Shown here piece by piece: positions 53,701 through 61,903 of a stretch of 64,000 nt of DNA. Each line of letters begins with the position of its first letter. Within the stretch, counting starts at the first letter, position 1. The stretch is taken from the NCBI RefSeq assembly GCF_900106595.1, contig NZ_FNNC01000001.1:558001-622000 (forward strand). Direction: 5' to 3'. The notes below the pieces were generated by a model that made no database searches, had not been told where the DNA came from, and worked only from the letters and a program-made list of their open reading frames with translations. The translations under genes and the position numbers were made by a program. This DNA is from Marinococcus luteus. Its GTDB lineage: Bacteria > Bacillota > Bacilli > Bacillales > Marinococcaceae.

Positions 53701-55332
53701 GCCGACAGCAGTGACTATTTCCTCGCGGATAGCGTCTATCGGCGGATTTGTCACCTGTGCAAACAGCTGTTTGAAGTAGTTGTACAAAAGCTGAGGCTTT
53801 TTCGAAAGCACTGCAAGCGGAGAGTCGTAGCCCATCGAGCTGACCGGATCTCCTGAACCAGTGGCGAGTGGCTTGACCACTTTTTCCAATTCCTCATATG
53901 TGTAGCCAAAAGCAAGCTGACGCTGCTCTAATTTTTCAAAATTAGTATTGTATACGTCCTGGCTTTCAAGCACATCCTCTAAATCCGTCAGGTATTCATC
54001 GGTCCATTCCTGGTACGGATGCTCGCCGGCAATTTTATCCTTGATCTCCCCGTCAGGAACGATACGTCCTTCTTCAAGATCTACAAGCAGCATATGACCG
54101 GGATGCAGACGTTCTTTATATAGGACGTCTTCCGGAGCGATATTAAGCACTCCCACCTCTGAAGACATGACAATCTGGTCGTCTTTAGTAACGTAATAAC
54201 GAGCCGGACGCAGCCCGTTTCTGTCGAGACAGGCGCCGATCTGGCTGCCGTCAGTGTACGCGATGGCTGTAGGCCCGTCCCACGGCTCCATTAGGCAGCT
54301 GTGGTACTGATAAAACGCACGTCTTTTTTCATTCATGAGCGGGTTGTTCTGCCACGGTTCAGGAATCATCATCATCGCAGCATGAGGCATTTTATGTCCC
54401 GAGAGCGTCAGAAATTCAAACGCGTTATCAAACATCGACGAGTCACTGCCTTCAGCATCCACCACCGGATGAACCTTCTCCATGTCGCTGCCAAAGAGAT
54501 CTGATTCAAACTTCGGCTCTCTGGCATGCATCCAGTTAACGTTTCCTTTAATCGTGTTAATTTCCCCGTTATGAATAAGGTAACGGTTCGGGTGCGCCCG
54601 CTCCCAGCTTGGAAATGTATTTGTGGAGAAACGGGAATGCACAAGTGCCAGCGCCGTTTCAAACTGCCGGTCGTTTAAATCTTTATAGAACTGGTTCAGC
54701 TGTTCTGTCGTAAGCATTCCTTTATACACAATCGTCCTCGAGGACAGGCTTGCAAAATAGAAGCTGTCCTGGTCATGAAGCTTAACCCCGTGCTCATGTT
54801 CGGCCCGTTTTCTGACAATATATAATTTTCGCTCAAAATCTTCTCTCGTTTTTACATTTTCCGGACGTTTAATAAACAGCTGGCGGATCGCAGGCATGGC
54901 TGAGAGTGCCGCGTTTCCGAGCATCGAATCGTCAGAGGGCACTTCGCGCCATCCAAGCAGCGGCAGTCCCTCTTCTTCAACCATTTTTTCGATAGCCTGT
55001 TCACACTGGGCACGCCGGGTGTGATCTACAGGCAGAAACAGCATCCCGACCCCGTAATCGCCTTCGTCCGGCAGTGAAAAACCGAGCTCATTTTCTTTAT
55101 TTTTAAAGAAACGGTGTGGGATTTGCAGAAGCATTCCCGCGCCGTCCCCGGTATTTACTTCATCACCCTGGCCGCCGCGGTGGTCCAGGTTTCTTAAAAT
55201 TTGCAATCCTTTTTCAACAATGTCGTGTGACTTTTTCCCTTTAATATCCGCAAGAAAGCCTATCCCACAGTTATCCTTCTCAAACTGGGAGTCATACAAG
55301 CCTTCTTTATAATTTTTTCTAGGCAATAACAT
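50725..55332 (-). CDS. gltB: Glutamate synthase large subunit
   Basis: The 1535-residue protein makes two glutamates from glutamine and 2-oxoglutarate. Domains in order: Ntn-type amidotransferase starting at Cys22 (DNCGIGF) after a 21-residue propeptide with LDHRGGQG following, a central domain, an FMN-binding synthase domain (GAKPGEGGQLPGKKV, ISGYDGGTGAAARTS, CHLDTCPVGVATQ with Fe-S Cys), and the GXGXG beta-helix domain at the end. The start at 55332 is preferred because GAGAGGGG lies just upstream; ATGs at 55356 and 55383 would only lengthen the propeptide. It uses 2-oxoglutarate, also the OdhA substrate. Confidence 0.96.
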   Translation of the reverse strand: MLLPRKNYKEGLYDSQFEKDNCGIGFLADIKGKKSHDIVEKGLQILRNLDHRGGQGDEVNTGDGAGMLLQIPHRFFKNKENELGFSLPDEGDYGVGMLFLPVDHTRRAQCEQAIEKMVEEEGLPLLGWREVPSDDSMLGNAALSAMPAIRQLFIKRPENVKTREDFERKLYIVRKRAEHEHGVKLHDQDSFYFASLSSRTIVYKGMLTTEQLNQFYKDLNDRQFETALALVHSRFSTNTFPSWERAHPNRYLIHNGEINTIKGNVNWMHAREPKFESDLFGSDMEKVHPVVDAEGSDSSMFDNAFEFLTLSGHKMPHAAMMMIPEPWQNNPLMNEKRRAFYQYHSCLMEPWDGPTAIAYTDGSQIGACLDRNGLRPARYYVTKDDQIVMSSEVGVLNIAPEDVLYKERLHPGHMLLVDLEEGRIVPDGEIKDKIAGEHPYQEWTDEYLTDLEDVLESQDVYNTNFEKLEQRQLAFGYTYEELEKVVKPLATGSGDPVSSMGYDSPLAVLSKKPQLLYNYFKQLFAQVTNPPIDAIREEIVTAVGTTIGKQGNLLDPKPSHAQQLYLKKPIVNNEDLAKLRSNKLEGFAASTLSIVFEAAKGANEMELALERIFEQADKVIDEGSTILILSDRDVNGSYAPIPALLAVGGLHHHLIRTGRRTDVSLVLESAEPREVHHLAVLLGYGAEVINPYLVFDSVDDMIKEGLMEGSYVEAVSTYIKGATKGIMKVLSKIGISTVQSYRGAQVFEAVGINDEVINRYFTWTSSRIGGVSTEIIAEDVLERHFRAYNDREGLDMTLDPGDDLQWRRYGEPHQYNPHTIHMLQHAAKTNDFTLFKKYSDAIDKQEQEQTTLRGLLEFNKGVREPISIDEVEPAENIFKRFKTGAMSFGSISEEAHEALAIAMNRIGGKSNTGEGGENPERFTPDENGDLRRSAIKQVASGRFGVTSHYLVNADEIQIKIAQGAKPGEGGQLPGKKVYPWIAEVRGTTAGVGLISPPPHHDIYSIEDLAELIHDLKNANPNARVSVKLVSGTGVGTIAAGVAKGRADHVVISGYDGGTGAAARTSIKHAGLPWEIGLAETHQTLVMNNLRNRISVETDGKLMTGRDVAVAALLGAEEYAFSTAPLVVLGCVIMRVCHLDTCPVGVATQNPELRKKFMGKPDNVVNFMTFVAEELREIMAELGFQSIDDMVGHTEVLKQVDSVNNKKAQTVNLSNLLHRPKSKNQSKHVAHIKQDHELNISLDETTLKQAAKDALESQTPVFGEFDIQNTNRVAGTMLGSEITQKYGAEGLPEDTIRFTFYGSAGQSFGAFIPKGMTMSLVGDANDYIGKGLSGGKLIVTPPDTSTFDAEDNIIIGNTTFYGATSGEAYIRGVAGERFCVRNSGARVVVEGVGDHGCEYMTGGVVVNLGVTGKNFAAGMSGGVAYVYDPDHTLESKYNSEMVGLEAIESAGDEQEIRQMIETHGKQTGSEAAERILAAWETERKHFVKVIPYDYQAMLQSIQERMDNGLSEADAVLEAFQEATTEEDKDKEKVTGN

Positions 55333-55383
55333 ATACCCCTCTCCACCTCTCTCCATGGTGTCCAAATTTAAATTGGTTTGCAT

Positions 55384-55412
55384 ATTATATCATTTTTCTA
55401 AACATTCGACAA
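55384..55412 (-). promoter_or_regulatory. Promoter of gltBD
   Basis: On the minus strand TTGTCG (55412-55407), 17-bp spacer, TGA-TATAAT extended -10 (55389-55384). No TnrA-type box is seen. Confidence 0.65.
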
Positions 55413-55523
55413 ATTAAGATTTGAGTTTCACTAGTCATCTGAACGCTTATAGGCAGGGGTGAACGATTTTATTCCTTTAACACCTTTTTATATTCATACG
55501 ACAAAAAGAATAAATATTCATAT

Positions 55524-56276
55524 TTATACATGCCATTCATAATGGCCTGTACCGGTCCGGGCGTCTGTCATCCGCTCGAGCATCGCAATTTTTCCGTCTT
55601 TTCGCACAATAAACATGGTCTGGCATCTCGTTTTGTATTCCGGGAGATCAATAAACATCGACGAGAGCTGTTTCTCAAGCTGTTTGTCTATTCCTGTATC
55701 AGGAAGATCCCGTTCGGCGGCCGGCTCTGCATCTTGCATTGCTTTAAAAAAGGAGTCAGGGTCGATCGTCCTCCCTGAAGAAGCAAGCAGCGTTTCCATG
55801 AGCTTTTTTGCTTTTTCGACCTTCGGCCACGGCGTATTAAGAGACGCATTACTGAGAGCGTGAACACCGGGTGCAAGACGCTCTATATGCGGCCCTTCTT
55901 TGTGATTATGTAAATAAAACATTTCCTTATCTGAGCCCGCAACCATATTGAACCCTCTGTACTCGTCCCGGTCTTTTTCCACGGATTCAAGCGCCTGCTC
56001 CGTTTCGCCCCGCAAAAATTGCAGCGGCAGATGCCCGCGTGATTTTTCCCCGGCTTCCATGCCCGGCCTGCGGATATTTGTCACAGCTGCAAACCGTCCG
56101 GAAAGACTGCCTCCCATCCATGTACCACCCTGCTGTAAATCTTTCCCCGCCACGATGCCTTCACCCTGCCATTTATGAAGACGTTGTGTCGGCCGTTCTA
56201 AAAATTCATCCCGGTTAGAAACTACAACAAGCGGAAACCATGGATGCATCTGATACGCAAAAGCAATTAAACACAT
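55524..56276 (-). CDS. NRDE-family protein (TANGO2-like)
   Basis: The 250-residue protein has the hallmarks MCLIAFAY (Cys2 may become N-terminal), SNRDEFLERPT (20-30), GGTWMGGSLSGRFAAVTN, and RCQTMFIVRKDG near the end. The fold is Ntn-hydrolase-like. The eukaryotic relative TANGO2 is linked to haem or lipid handling, but the bacterial function is unknown. AAAGGA precedes the ATG at about 10 bp. It is divergent from the telA operon across a 390-bp gap. Confidence 0.85.
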   Translation of the reverse strand: MCLIAFAYQMHPWFPLVVVSNRDEFLERPTQRLHKWQGEGIVAGKDLQQGGTWMGGSLSGRFAAVTNIRRPGMEAGEKSRGHLPLQFLRGETEQALESVEKDRDEYRGFNMVAGSDKEMFYLHNHKEGPHIERLAPGVHALSNASLNTPWPKVEKAKKLMETLLASSGRTIDPDSFFKAMQDAEPAAERDLPDTGIDKQLEKQLSSMFIDLPEYKTRCQTMFIVRKDGKIAMLERMTDARTGTGHYEWHV

Positions 56277-56666
56277 GCCATTCGTTCCTTTCTTATTCCT
56301 GCGGATGGTCTCCGAACGCTGGATCTGATTCGTCGTTTAGCCGCTTTCGTTTTGTAATAGAGCAAATGCTTCTTCTATTGAATTATATTTGCTGAACCCG
56401 GCAATTCTCCCTGAAAAAGCCCTCTGGCCTTTGTCGACTGAATTATATACTGCTTCTATAATATGTTACAAAAAATTTTCAAAATTGCAAAGGAAAATGA
56501 TTTATTCTGTTCATCCGGGCACGTCTTTTCTAATGGACATTTTTTTACTATTGCCCGCTCTAATGCTAAACTGTAAGTATTATACTTCCTTTTTATAAAC
56601 TATTGTTAATGATCATACGATATATATATAAAGACCCCGCCGAATTAATTATGAGGAGGAATCCAT
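56277..56666. other. 390-bp gene-free region between NRDE gene and telA
   Basis: AT-rich. It holds a direct repeat TGAATTATAT (56379-56388 and 56439-56448) followed by TTGCT or ACTGCT, a TCGACT-17-TATAAT promoter and a second possible promoter TTGTTA-16-TATATA (56603-56630). No gene is seen. Confidence 0.5.
56434..56462 (+). promoter_or_regulatory. Promoter of the telA operon
   Basis: TCGACT (56434-56439), 17-bp spacer, perfect TATAAT (56457-56462), about 200 bp before telA. The second TGAATTATAT copy lies in the spacer. Confidence 0.52.
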
Positions 56667-57722
56667 ATGACTGATGAATCCAATACAAATCAAGAAGATT
56701 TAACTCCCTCCACAAACGAAGGGAAAAGCAAGCAGGAAGCTGAAAAATTCATTGAACGTTTCAAAAATGAAAAAGATACAGACCAGCTCGTAAGTACTCT
56801 CGGCGGTCTTGGAGAAACGGAGCAGCGCAAAGCCGGCGACTCCCTTGAAGCATTGAAGCGTCCCGTCCGGGAAATGATGGATCAGAAAGACAATGAACTC
56901 CCCGGTAAGCTTCATGAATTAAAAACGGTGGTCGGCGAACTTGAACCGGAATATTTAAAAGAAGGCCGCCTGCAAAAAACGATGAACAAAATTTTACGCC
57001 GCGATCCAGTCGAACAATACGCGAAAAAGTACGAAACAGTGGAATCCCAGGTGGACAATATTATTCACGGTCTCCTCGCCGGCCGGGACAAGCTGCAGGA
57101 AGACAACGTCATGCTTGAAGAATTAAAAGAAACGGCCATTAAGCGCATTGAAGAACTTGAAATGCAGATTGAAACCGGCAAGCAGCTGAATTCCATGCTT
57201 GAGGAGGAAATGCTTGAAGAACAATGGCGTGACAACCCGGCCGCTATTCAAAAAGGGCAGCAAAAAGTAATATCCCGTGTAAAAAATATGACCCAGGCGG
57301 TTATGGTTCTTCAGCAGTCGATTGCTTCGATTGATCTTATTGTCGATAATAATGGAAAGCTTGAAGAAGCGATTTTCAACGCCATTACCATGACAAAAAA
57401 CATCGTTACCGTCACCGCTTCCATCCAGCTTGCTCTTGGCAATCAGCGGAAAGTGATCAATGCGGTTCAAAGCGTCAACGAATCTACCGAAAACATGCTC
57501 ACCAACAATGCACGCATGCTGAAAGAAAACACGGCCGACACCCTGAAGACACTCGAAGAGCCGGCTATCGCTCTTGAAACGTTCCGGCAGGCTTATCAGG
57601 ATGTGTACGAAGCCATCCAGATGACCGAGCAGTCCAATGAACGTATTGTCGCCTCAAGTAAACAGTTTATTTCCGAAATGGACGAATTAAACAACCAGAT
57701 GAAACACAAATTGTTAAACTGA
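56667..57722 (+). CDS. TelA/YaaN-family (toxic anion resistance) protein
   Basis: The 351-residue protein is soluble and almost wholly helical. It has family blocks RPVREMMDQKDNELPGKLHELK, LDPV-like RRDPVEQYAKKY, and ASIDLIVDNNGKLEEAIFNAI with VTASIQLALGNQRKVINAVQ. TelA proteins are linked to tellurite and other membrane or oxidative stress; the mechanism is not settled. GAGGAGG lies upstream of the ATG. It heads an operon with two unknown genes, unlike the yceGHI or xpaC-yaaN contexts I know from B. subtilis. Confidence 0.9.
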   Translation: MTDESNTNQEDLTPSTNEGKSKQEAEKFIERFKNEKDTDQLVSTLGGLGETEQRKAGDSLEALKRPVREMMDQKDNELPGKLHELKTVVGELEPEYLKEGRLQKTMNKILRRDPVEQYAKKYETVESQVDNIIHGLLAGRDKLQEDNVMLEELKETAIKRIEELEMQIETGKQLNSMLEEEMLEEQWRDNPAAIQKGQQKVISRVKNMTQAVMVLQQSIASIDLIVDNNGKLEEAIFNAITMTKNIVTVTASIQLALGNQRKVINAVQSVNESTENMLTNNARMLKENTADTLKTLEEPAIALETFRQAYQDVYEAIQMTEQSNERIVASSKQFISEMDELNNQMKHKLLN

Positions 57723-57752
57723 TAGATACCAACGTATAGGACGGTGAATCAC

Positions 57753-58664
57753 TTGGCTAACAGATGGTTCGAACATCCCTGGGTTGAACGCTTCCTGCCG
57801 GACCATATGCGCCCGGTGGATGATCATATCTTCTCCGACAGCCACGGGCTGTTTATCGTGGAGGAAATGGAAGCAGCAATCGACCGGGTAATTGCCCGGG
57901 CGGATGAACTCCGGCAGTCCAGGCGCCTGAAACGCGAAAACGAACTTTTTTTGTTCCGCATGAAGCTGACCGCGCGGCGCATCCGCATTACAAGCTTTGA
58001 AAAAGAACGGTCCCAGGCCGCCATTCAAAAAACAGTGACTATTGACTACGTACGAAGTACTGACGCACACGCCCCGGCTTTTTTGCGGGAAGCACTGGTG
58101 CATTATATGAAAAACGGCAAAATGCATGCCCGGAACATTGAAAAATCGTCCTACTTTCAGCACATTTTCCGTAAGCTTGAAGTGCTCGATTACACCCTGC
58201 AGGGCCGGCCCCCCCGTGACATTCAGCTGCAGACAGCCGAACCGGTACACGCAGAAGAAGTGCCGGAAGAGGAGCCAGTAAAATGGCATCAGGCACTCGA
58301 CCGGTTTCATCAGCACTACGTGAAGCAAAAGAACAGTCTCCCGGCGGATATCCATCAGGAACTGCTGCAGATTGACAGGGAGCTTGAGGAGCTGCGCTCT
58401 TCGCCTTTGCTGCAGTTCGATGTGGAGGATGAGTATTTGGTCGAGCGTATGCTCGGCCGTGAAATACCGGATCTCATCGAAACTTACAGGCTGCTTGAAC
58501 CAAACCACAGAAACGAGCAGCACGGTGCTCTGCTGCAGGCGCTTGAAGCGATGCGCGGGCGGATCAGCTCAATGCGCATGGAACAAAACGATGTGCACGC
58601 CCGGAAAATGCGCCAGCTGTTGAAAATAAACGAAAAAAGATACCGGCAGGAAAAGAAATTTTAA
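57753..58664 (+). CDS. Uncharacterised protein of the telA operon
   Basis: I do not recognise a family. The protein has about 303 residues, soluble and helical, with many Arg and Glu (RLKRENELFLFRMKLTARRIR), a Pro/Glu-rich middle linker (EEVPEEEPVKW) and a basic C-terminus (KINEKRYRQEKKF). The start is uncertain: a TTG at 57753 sits 5 bp after AGGACGGTGA, while a GTG at 57744 overlaps that site. It follows telA by about 30 bp, so the products probably work together. Confidence 0.72.
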   Translation: MANRWFEHPWVERFLPDHMRPVDDHIFSDSHGLFIVEEMEAAIDRVIARADELRQSRRLKRENELFLFRMKLTARRIRITSFEKERSQAAIQKTVTIDYVRSTDAHAPAFLREALVHYMKNGKMHARNIEKSSYFQHIFRKLEVLDYTLQGRPPRDIQLQTAEPVHAEEVPEEEPVKWHQALDRFHQHYVKQKNSLPADIHQELLQIDRELEELRSSPLLQFDVEDEYLVERMLGREIPDLIETYRLLEPNHRNEQHGALLQALEAMRGRISSMRMEQNDVHARKMRQLLKINEKRYRQEKKF

Positions 58665-58685
58665 AGGAATAAAGCGAGGTCCATT

Positions 58686-59648
58686 ATGAAACGACAAGAA
58701 GCATTCGAGCATCAAGGCCGCCCCGTGGTTGTCGATTACGGCAGATCCGGGGCCTATTACGGTATTTTAGAGCAGACATCCGCCGCTCCCCGGAAAATTT
58801 GGGAAGGGCGTGTCCGGATTCAACAGGCCCACCGCCTTCCGGACGTGGAAAAAAAAGAAGCAGTGCATGATTTTAACCTCGAAACCATTACTGTCCCGGG
58901 AACTAAAATTTACGCTGCTGACGACCGCACCCCTGCTTCCTATGAACATTCCGTCGTGCAGCTGCTTGAAAAGGAAATCTCTTCTCCGCTCGTACCCTAC
59001 AGCGATAAAAAAGAGTGGAAGCACCTGCTGCATTCTCTTTCCGTTACTTTTACACCGGAACCAAAAGAGCCGCAGGAAGAATCTTATATTTATTATGAAA
59101 TCCACCGCTCGCGGGGAAACGTATTCCTGCGGGAGGCGCCGGATGGCCAGGCCCTCGACATCGAAGACTGCCCGTTTGAACTCGAAATTTCCCCGGCTGG
59201 CCTGCCCTGGCGCCGCGCGGTCCATTACTACGATATGTATTTCCGCAACGATCACGGTCAGATATTTGAGCTGCAGGAGCATGATCATGTCCGCATTCAC
59301 AGTGATCAATTCCGGCCGTTTGCCATCTTTTTAAATGAGCTTGAAGATCCTTCCCGTTACAGCCTGGTTAAAAATATTCACTCCAACGGATTCAGCAAAG
59401 AAGATTTGATTGAATGCCACAATCATCTGCTGTATCAATTGATGCAGGAACCCGAAGAAACTTCTTTTACCGGAGTGAATTTTCTCTATTTCCGAAAACA
59501 ACAGTCCGTACTCATCGTGCAGCACCATTATGAACGGATCCTGCACGCAGAGGACGAGGACTATGTGTTCGACCGTTTTGAAATTACGACCGATAAGGGC
59601 GTCCGCAACCTGTTTATCTATACAAACTCGTTTGCCCGCGGACAGTAA
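58686..59648 (+). CDS. Uncharacterised protein of the telA operon (possibly DUF2777)
   Basis: The 320-residue protein begins MKRQEAFEHQGRPVVVDYGRSG, with GILEQTSAAPRKIWEGRVRI suggesting an N-terminal small beta barrel. The second half is mixed alpha/beta. From memory it resembles a Bacillales family of unknown function (DUF2777), but I am not sure. It lies 21 bp after the previous gene and ends the operon. No catalytic motif, signal peptide or membrane segment is visible. Confidence 0.72.
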   Translation: MKRQEAFEHQGRPVVVDYGRSGAYYGILEQTSAAPRKIWEGRVRIQQAHRLPDVEKKEAVHDFNLETITVPGTKIYAADDRTPASYEHSVVQLLEKEISSPLVPYSDKKEWKHLLHSLSVTFTPEPKEPQEESYIYYEIHRSRGNVFLREAPDGQALDIEDCPFELEISPAGLPWRRAVHYYDMYFRNDHGQIFELQEHDHVRIHSDQFRPFAIFLNELEDPSRYSLVKNIHSNGFSKEDLIECHNHLLYQLMQEPEETSFTGVNFLYFRKQQSVLIVQHHYERILHAEDEDYVFDRFEITTDKGVRNLFIYTNSFARGQ

Positions 59649-59661
59649 ACCCCTATTATAC

Positions 59662-59696
59662 AAAAAGGCTTTTGAACCGAGGTTCAAAAGCCTTTT
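59662..59696. terminator. Bidirectional terminator after the telA operon
   Basis: AAAAGGCTTTTGAACC and its exact complement are separated by GA (16-bp stem). The ydbT-like stop codon lies inside it. Confidence 0.9.
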
Positions 59697-61168
59697 CTTT
59701 GTGTTTTTGCATCATGATCCCACGTTTTCTGATACCAGGAAAAATAGGCTGCTTCGTCCTTTTCATCCACGTCCCGTAAATAAACTGTCCGTCCGGTGAC
59801 GCTGCTGATAACCGAAGCCGAGATCGTATACAGTCTCCGTCTCCGTTGGAAAAAGGACTGCGTGTTTTCCAAATATTGAATCCGTCGTTTTGGTACAAAA
59901 TTATAAATGACACTCCAGGCTCTTTCCCGGACAATCAGCTGCTTATCTTCCACTTTCATACCGGAGCCTTTATAGCATATCCAGCCCCACCAGGTGAAAA
60001 ACAGCGGCACTGCTGCGGCTGCCCATCCGTACGGCACCCAGATGGCCGTCGGAATAAATACCAGCCACCAAAAAACCGATGCCCGGAACATATATCTTCT
60101 TGCAGCCCGTTTTGGCAGTTTATTTACCTTTTCCGGAATCAATGCCGTATCATCAATCTGATCCATAAAGGTATGTAGCTGCTTTTGGTGAATCAGCGGC
60201 AGCAGCATGATCGAATTCTGCCCCCGTTCGGTGCTTCCGCCGGCGCTGTCTATATAAACCGCCCACATGCCGAGCGCCTGTCTGGCCGGGTTACTGATAA
60301 AACGAATACACGTTATCCGGTGCATTTGAAGCGTAATCTGTTTTCGTTCGAGGAGTCCCCATGTAATTTCAAGATCATTCCCGGTCCGGTTCACTTCGAA
60401 ATTTCCGTGCTGCACGAGCGTCCATGCCGACGAAGCAAGCCAGCTGAGCAGCGCAGTCACTAACAGCCCCCCGATAATAAACCAGTAGCTGAGCTCGATC
60501 AAAACCCCAATCGACTGCTCGACCCACGCATCGGGAAGAAAATTTCCCACCTGGGAATACAAGCCGGCAAGAGCCGCAAAAATAATCCCCGCCCGGCCGG
60601 AGGTGAGCCCGGCCGTGAAAATGGTACGCATCGGCACTTTCCAGGAAAACGACGGTTCTGCCGGCTCCGCGGATATGCCGTCCCCGGAAAAATCTTCCGC
60701 TTCTTCATCAGCTGTATGAGGGGATTTTTGAATCAGAGCCGCCTGAATAATGGCTGCCTCTTCCCGGCGGATCGCCTGAATTGAAGCTTCCGCTTCAGCG
60801 CCTCCGCCCGCTGTTTCAATATTAAGACGCACAAGACCGAACATGCGCTGAATGATCCCGGCAGTGATATCTACCGATTGGACGCGCTGGCTGCGGATGA
60901 ACCGTTCTTTTTTTACAAAAATACCGTAATGGATCTGAAGCTCACGCTCAATCAAACGGTAACGAAAAAAGATCCATTTCATGATGCTGCTGACTACGAT
61001 GAACAGTAATAAAAGCAAAAAGATCCAGTTGACTGGAAGTGGGCCGGAAGCTGTACCGCCAGCAAAGAACGTAATAATAAGCGGAAAAAGAAAATCCTTC
61101 AGCTGCCGGAAAAATACGGTGACAATGGCCGCCGGGTGCATCCGTCTCCATTCATTCATCGTCATCAT
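59684..61168 (-). CDS. ydbT: PH-domain membrane protein YdbT
   Basis: The roughly 494-residue protein has pairs of membrane segments, each followed by a bacterial PH domain (bPH2): FFRYRLIERELQIHYGIFVKKERFI, LVQHGNFEVNRTGNDLEITWGLLERK and MKVEDKQLIVRERAWSVIYNFVPKRRIQYLE. This three-fold pattern is YdbT. In B. subtilis ydbS-ydbT affect resistance to bacteriocins. The start overlaps the end of the ydbS-like gene; ATG at 61168 (after AGGCGG), 61165 and 61159 are all possible. Last gene of its operon. Confidence 0.87.
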   Translation of the reverse strand: MMTMNEWRRMHPAAIVTVFFRQLKDFLFPLIITFFAGGTASGPLPVNWIFLLLLLFIVVSSIMKWIFFRYRLIERELQIHYGIFVKKERFIRSQRVQSVDITAGIIQRMFGLVRLNIETAGGGAEAEASIQAIRREEAAIIQAALIQKSPHTADEEAEDFSGDGISAEPAEPSFSWKVPMRTIFTAGLTSGRAGIIFAALAGLYSQVGNFLPDAWVEQSIGVLIELSYWFIIGGLLVTALLSWLASSAWTLVQHGNFEVNRTGNDLEITWGLLERKQITLQMHRITCIRFISNPARQALGMWAVYIDSAGGSTERGQNSIMLLPLIHQKQLHTFMDQIDDTALIPEKVNKLPKRAARRYMFRASVFWWLVFIPTAIWVPYGWAAAAVPLFFTWWGWICYKGSGMKVEDKQLIVRERAWSVIYNFVPKRRIQYLENTQSFFQRRRRLYTISASVISSVTGRTVYLRDVDEKDEAAYFSWYQKTWDHDAKTQRKGF

Positions 61169-61673
61169 CCGTTCCCGCCAAAAAGGCGATCCGGTTGCGC
61201 AGCTCCGGCGCCGTCTCTTCTTTAAGCGCTGGTATCTCATGCATGCCGGCTGCGGTGGAAATAGTCACGGTGGAAAGCCCATACCGCTTGTATATCGGCC
61301 CCTGGGCTGTATCAACGTGCTGAATGCGCACCATCGGGATCAATACGTGTTTAGAGATGATTACACCGTACTGAAGCTCTACCTCTGTCTCGTACACCTC
61401 GTAGCGCCAGCGCTGCCATTGCCATTTCGGCAGCACCCATGCGTACCAGGCAGAAAAAAAAACTAAAAATCCCAGGATCGCACCGAGGGCCCACCGGACC
61501 CATTCGGGCCACCCGAACCAGAAGGCAAGTACAAGTAAAGCAAAAGGGATGAAAGAAACAACGGCCATTTCAATCATCCCCTTGAAGCGCCAGACCGTCA
61601 GCGCATCTTCAGATATGCGCTGCGACGGCGCCGGCCTCGTTACATTTTCTTCCTCATGGATGCCGTCATTCAT
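61152..61673 (-). CDS. ydbS: PH-domain membrane protein YdbS
   Basis: The 173-residue protein has two membrane segments (about 35-75) followed by one bPH2 domain (RYEVYETEVELQYGVIISKHVLIPMVRIQHVDTAQGP). It is the short partner of YdbT, and the two probably form a membrane complex. Its start overlaps the preceding small gene by 4 bp (ATGA), and its end overlaps ydbT, so translation of the three is coupled. The C-terminus is a run of acidic residues (GTDDDDE). Confidence 0.88.
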   Translation of the reverse strand: MNDGIHEEENVTRPAPSQRISEDALTVWRFKGMIEMAVVSFIPFALLVLAFWFGWPEWVRWALGAILGFLVFFSAWYAWVLPKWQWQRWRYEVYETEVELQYGVIISKHVLIPMVRIQHVDTAQGPIYKRYGLSTVTISTAAGMHEIPALKEETAPELRNRIAFLAGTDDDDE

Positions 61674-61879
61674 TCCTCATCCTCCACGTAAATAATCGTG
61701 ACTCCTTCGTCCTGCAGCACCTTCAGCACTGCATCGTTCAGTGTTTCATCACGAAGAAGACCGAGAGAGGCGGCCAGCTCAAGCTCTTTTAGATCACCGT
61801 TTTCTGCGTCTTCGATCAGCTCGAGCACTTCCTCCATGTTTCGTTTTTCAAGCTGCTGTCGTACTTCTGCTTTCGTCAT
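61670..61879 (-). CDS. Small acidic protein, sigma region 1.1-like
   Basis: The 69-residue protein begins MTKAEVRQQLEKRNMEEVLELIEDAEN and ends VLKVLQDEGVTIIYVEDEE. The pattern of a short helical domain, then a beta strand and acidic tail resembles the N-terminal region 1.1 of RpoD or the RNA polymerase delta subunit fold; this is a weak likeness by eye. AAAGGAG lies well before the ATG. It overlaps ydbS by 4 bp. Function unknown. Confidence 0.7.
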   Translation of the reverse strand: MTKAEVRQQLEKRNMEEVLELIEDAENGDLKELELAASLGLLRDETLNDAVLKVLQDEGVTIIYVEDEE

Positions 61880-61903
61880 CGTTCAGGCTCCTTTCCTTCT
61901 CGT

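Noticed and set aside
55413-55470. Motif copy 5 upstream of gltB
   Set aside because: The stretch has TTTCACTAGT but lacks the TACTGTA part of the reverse-complement consensus.
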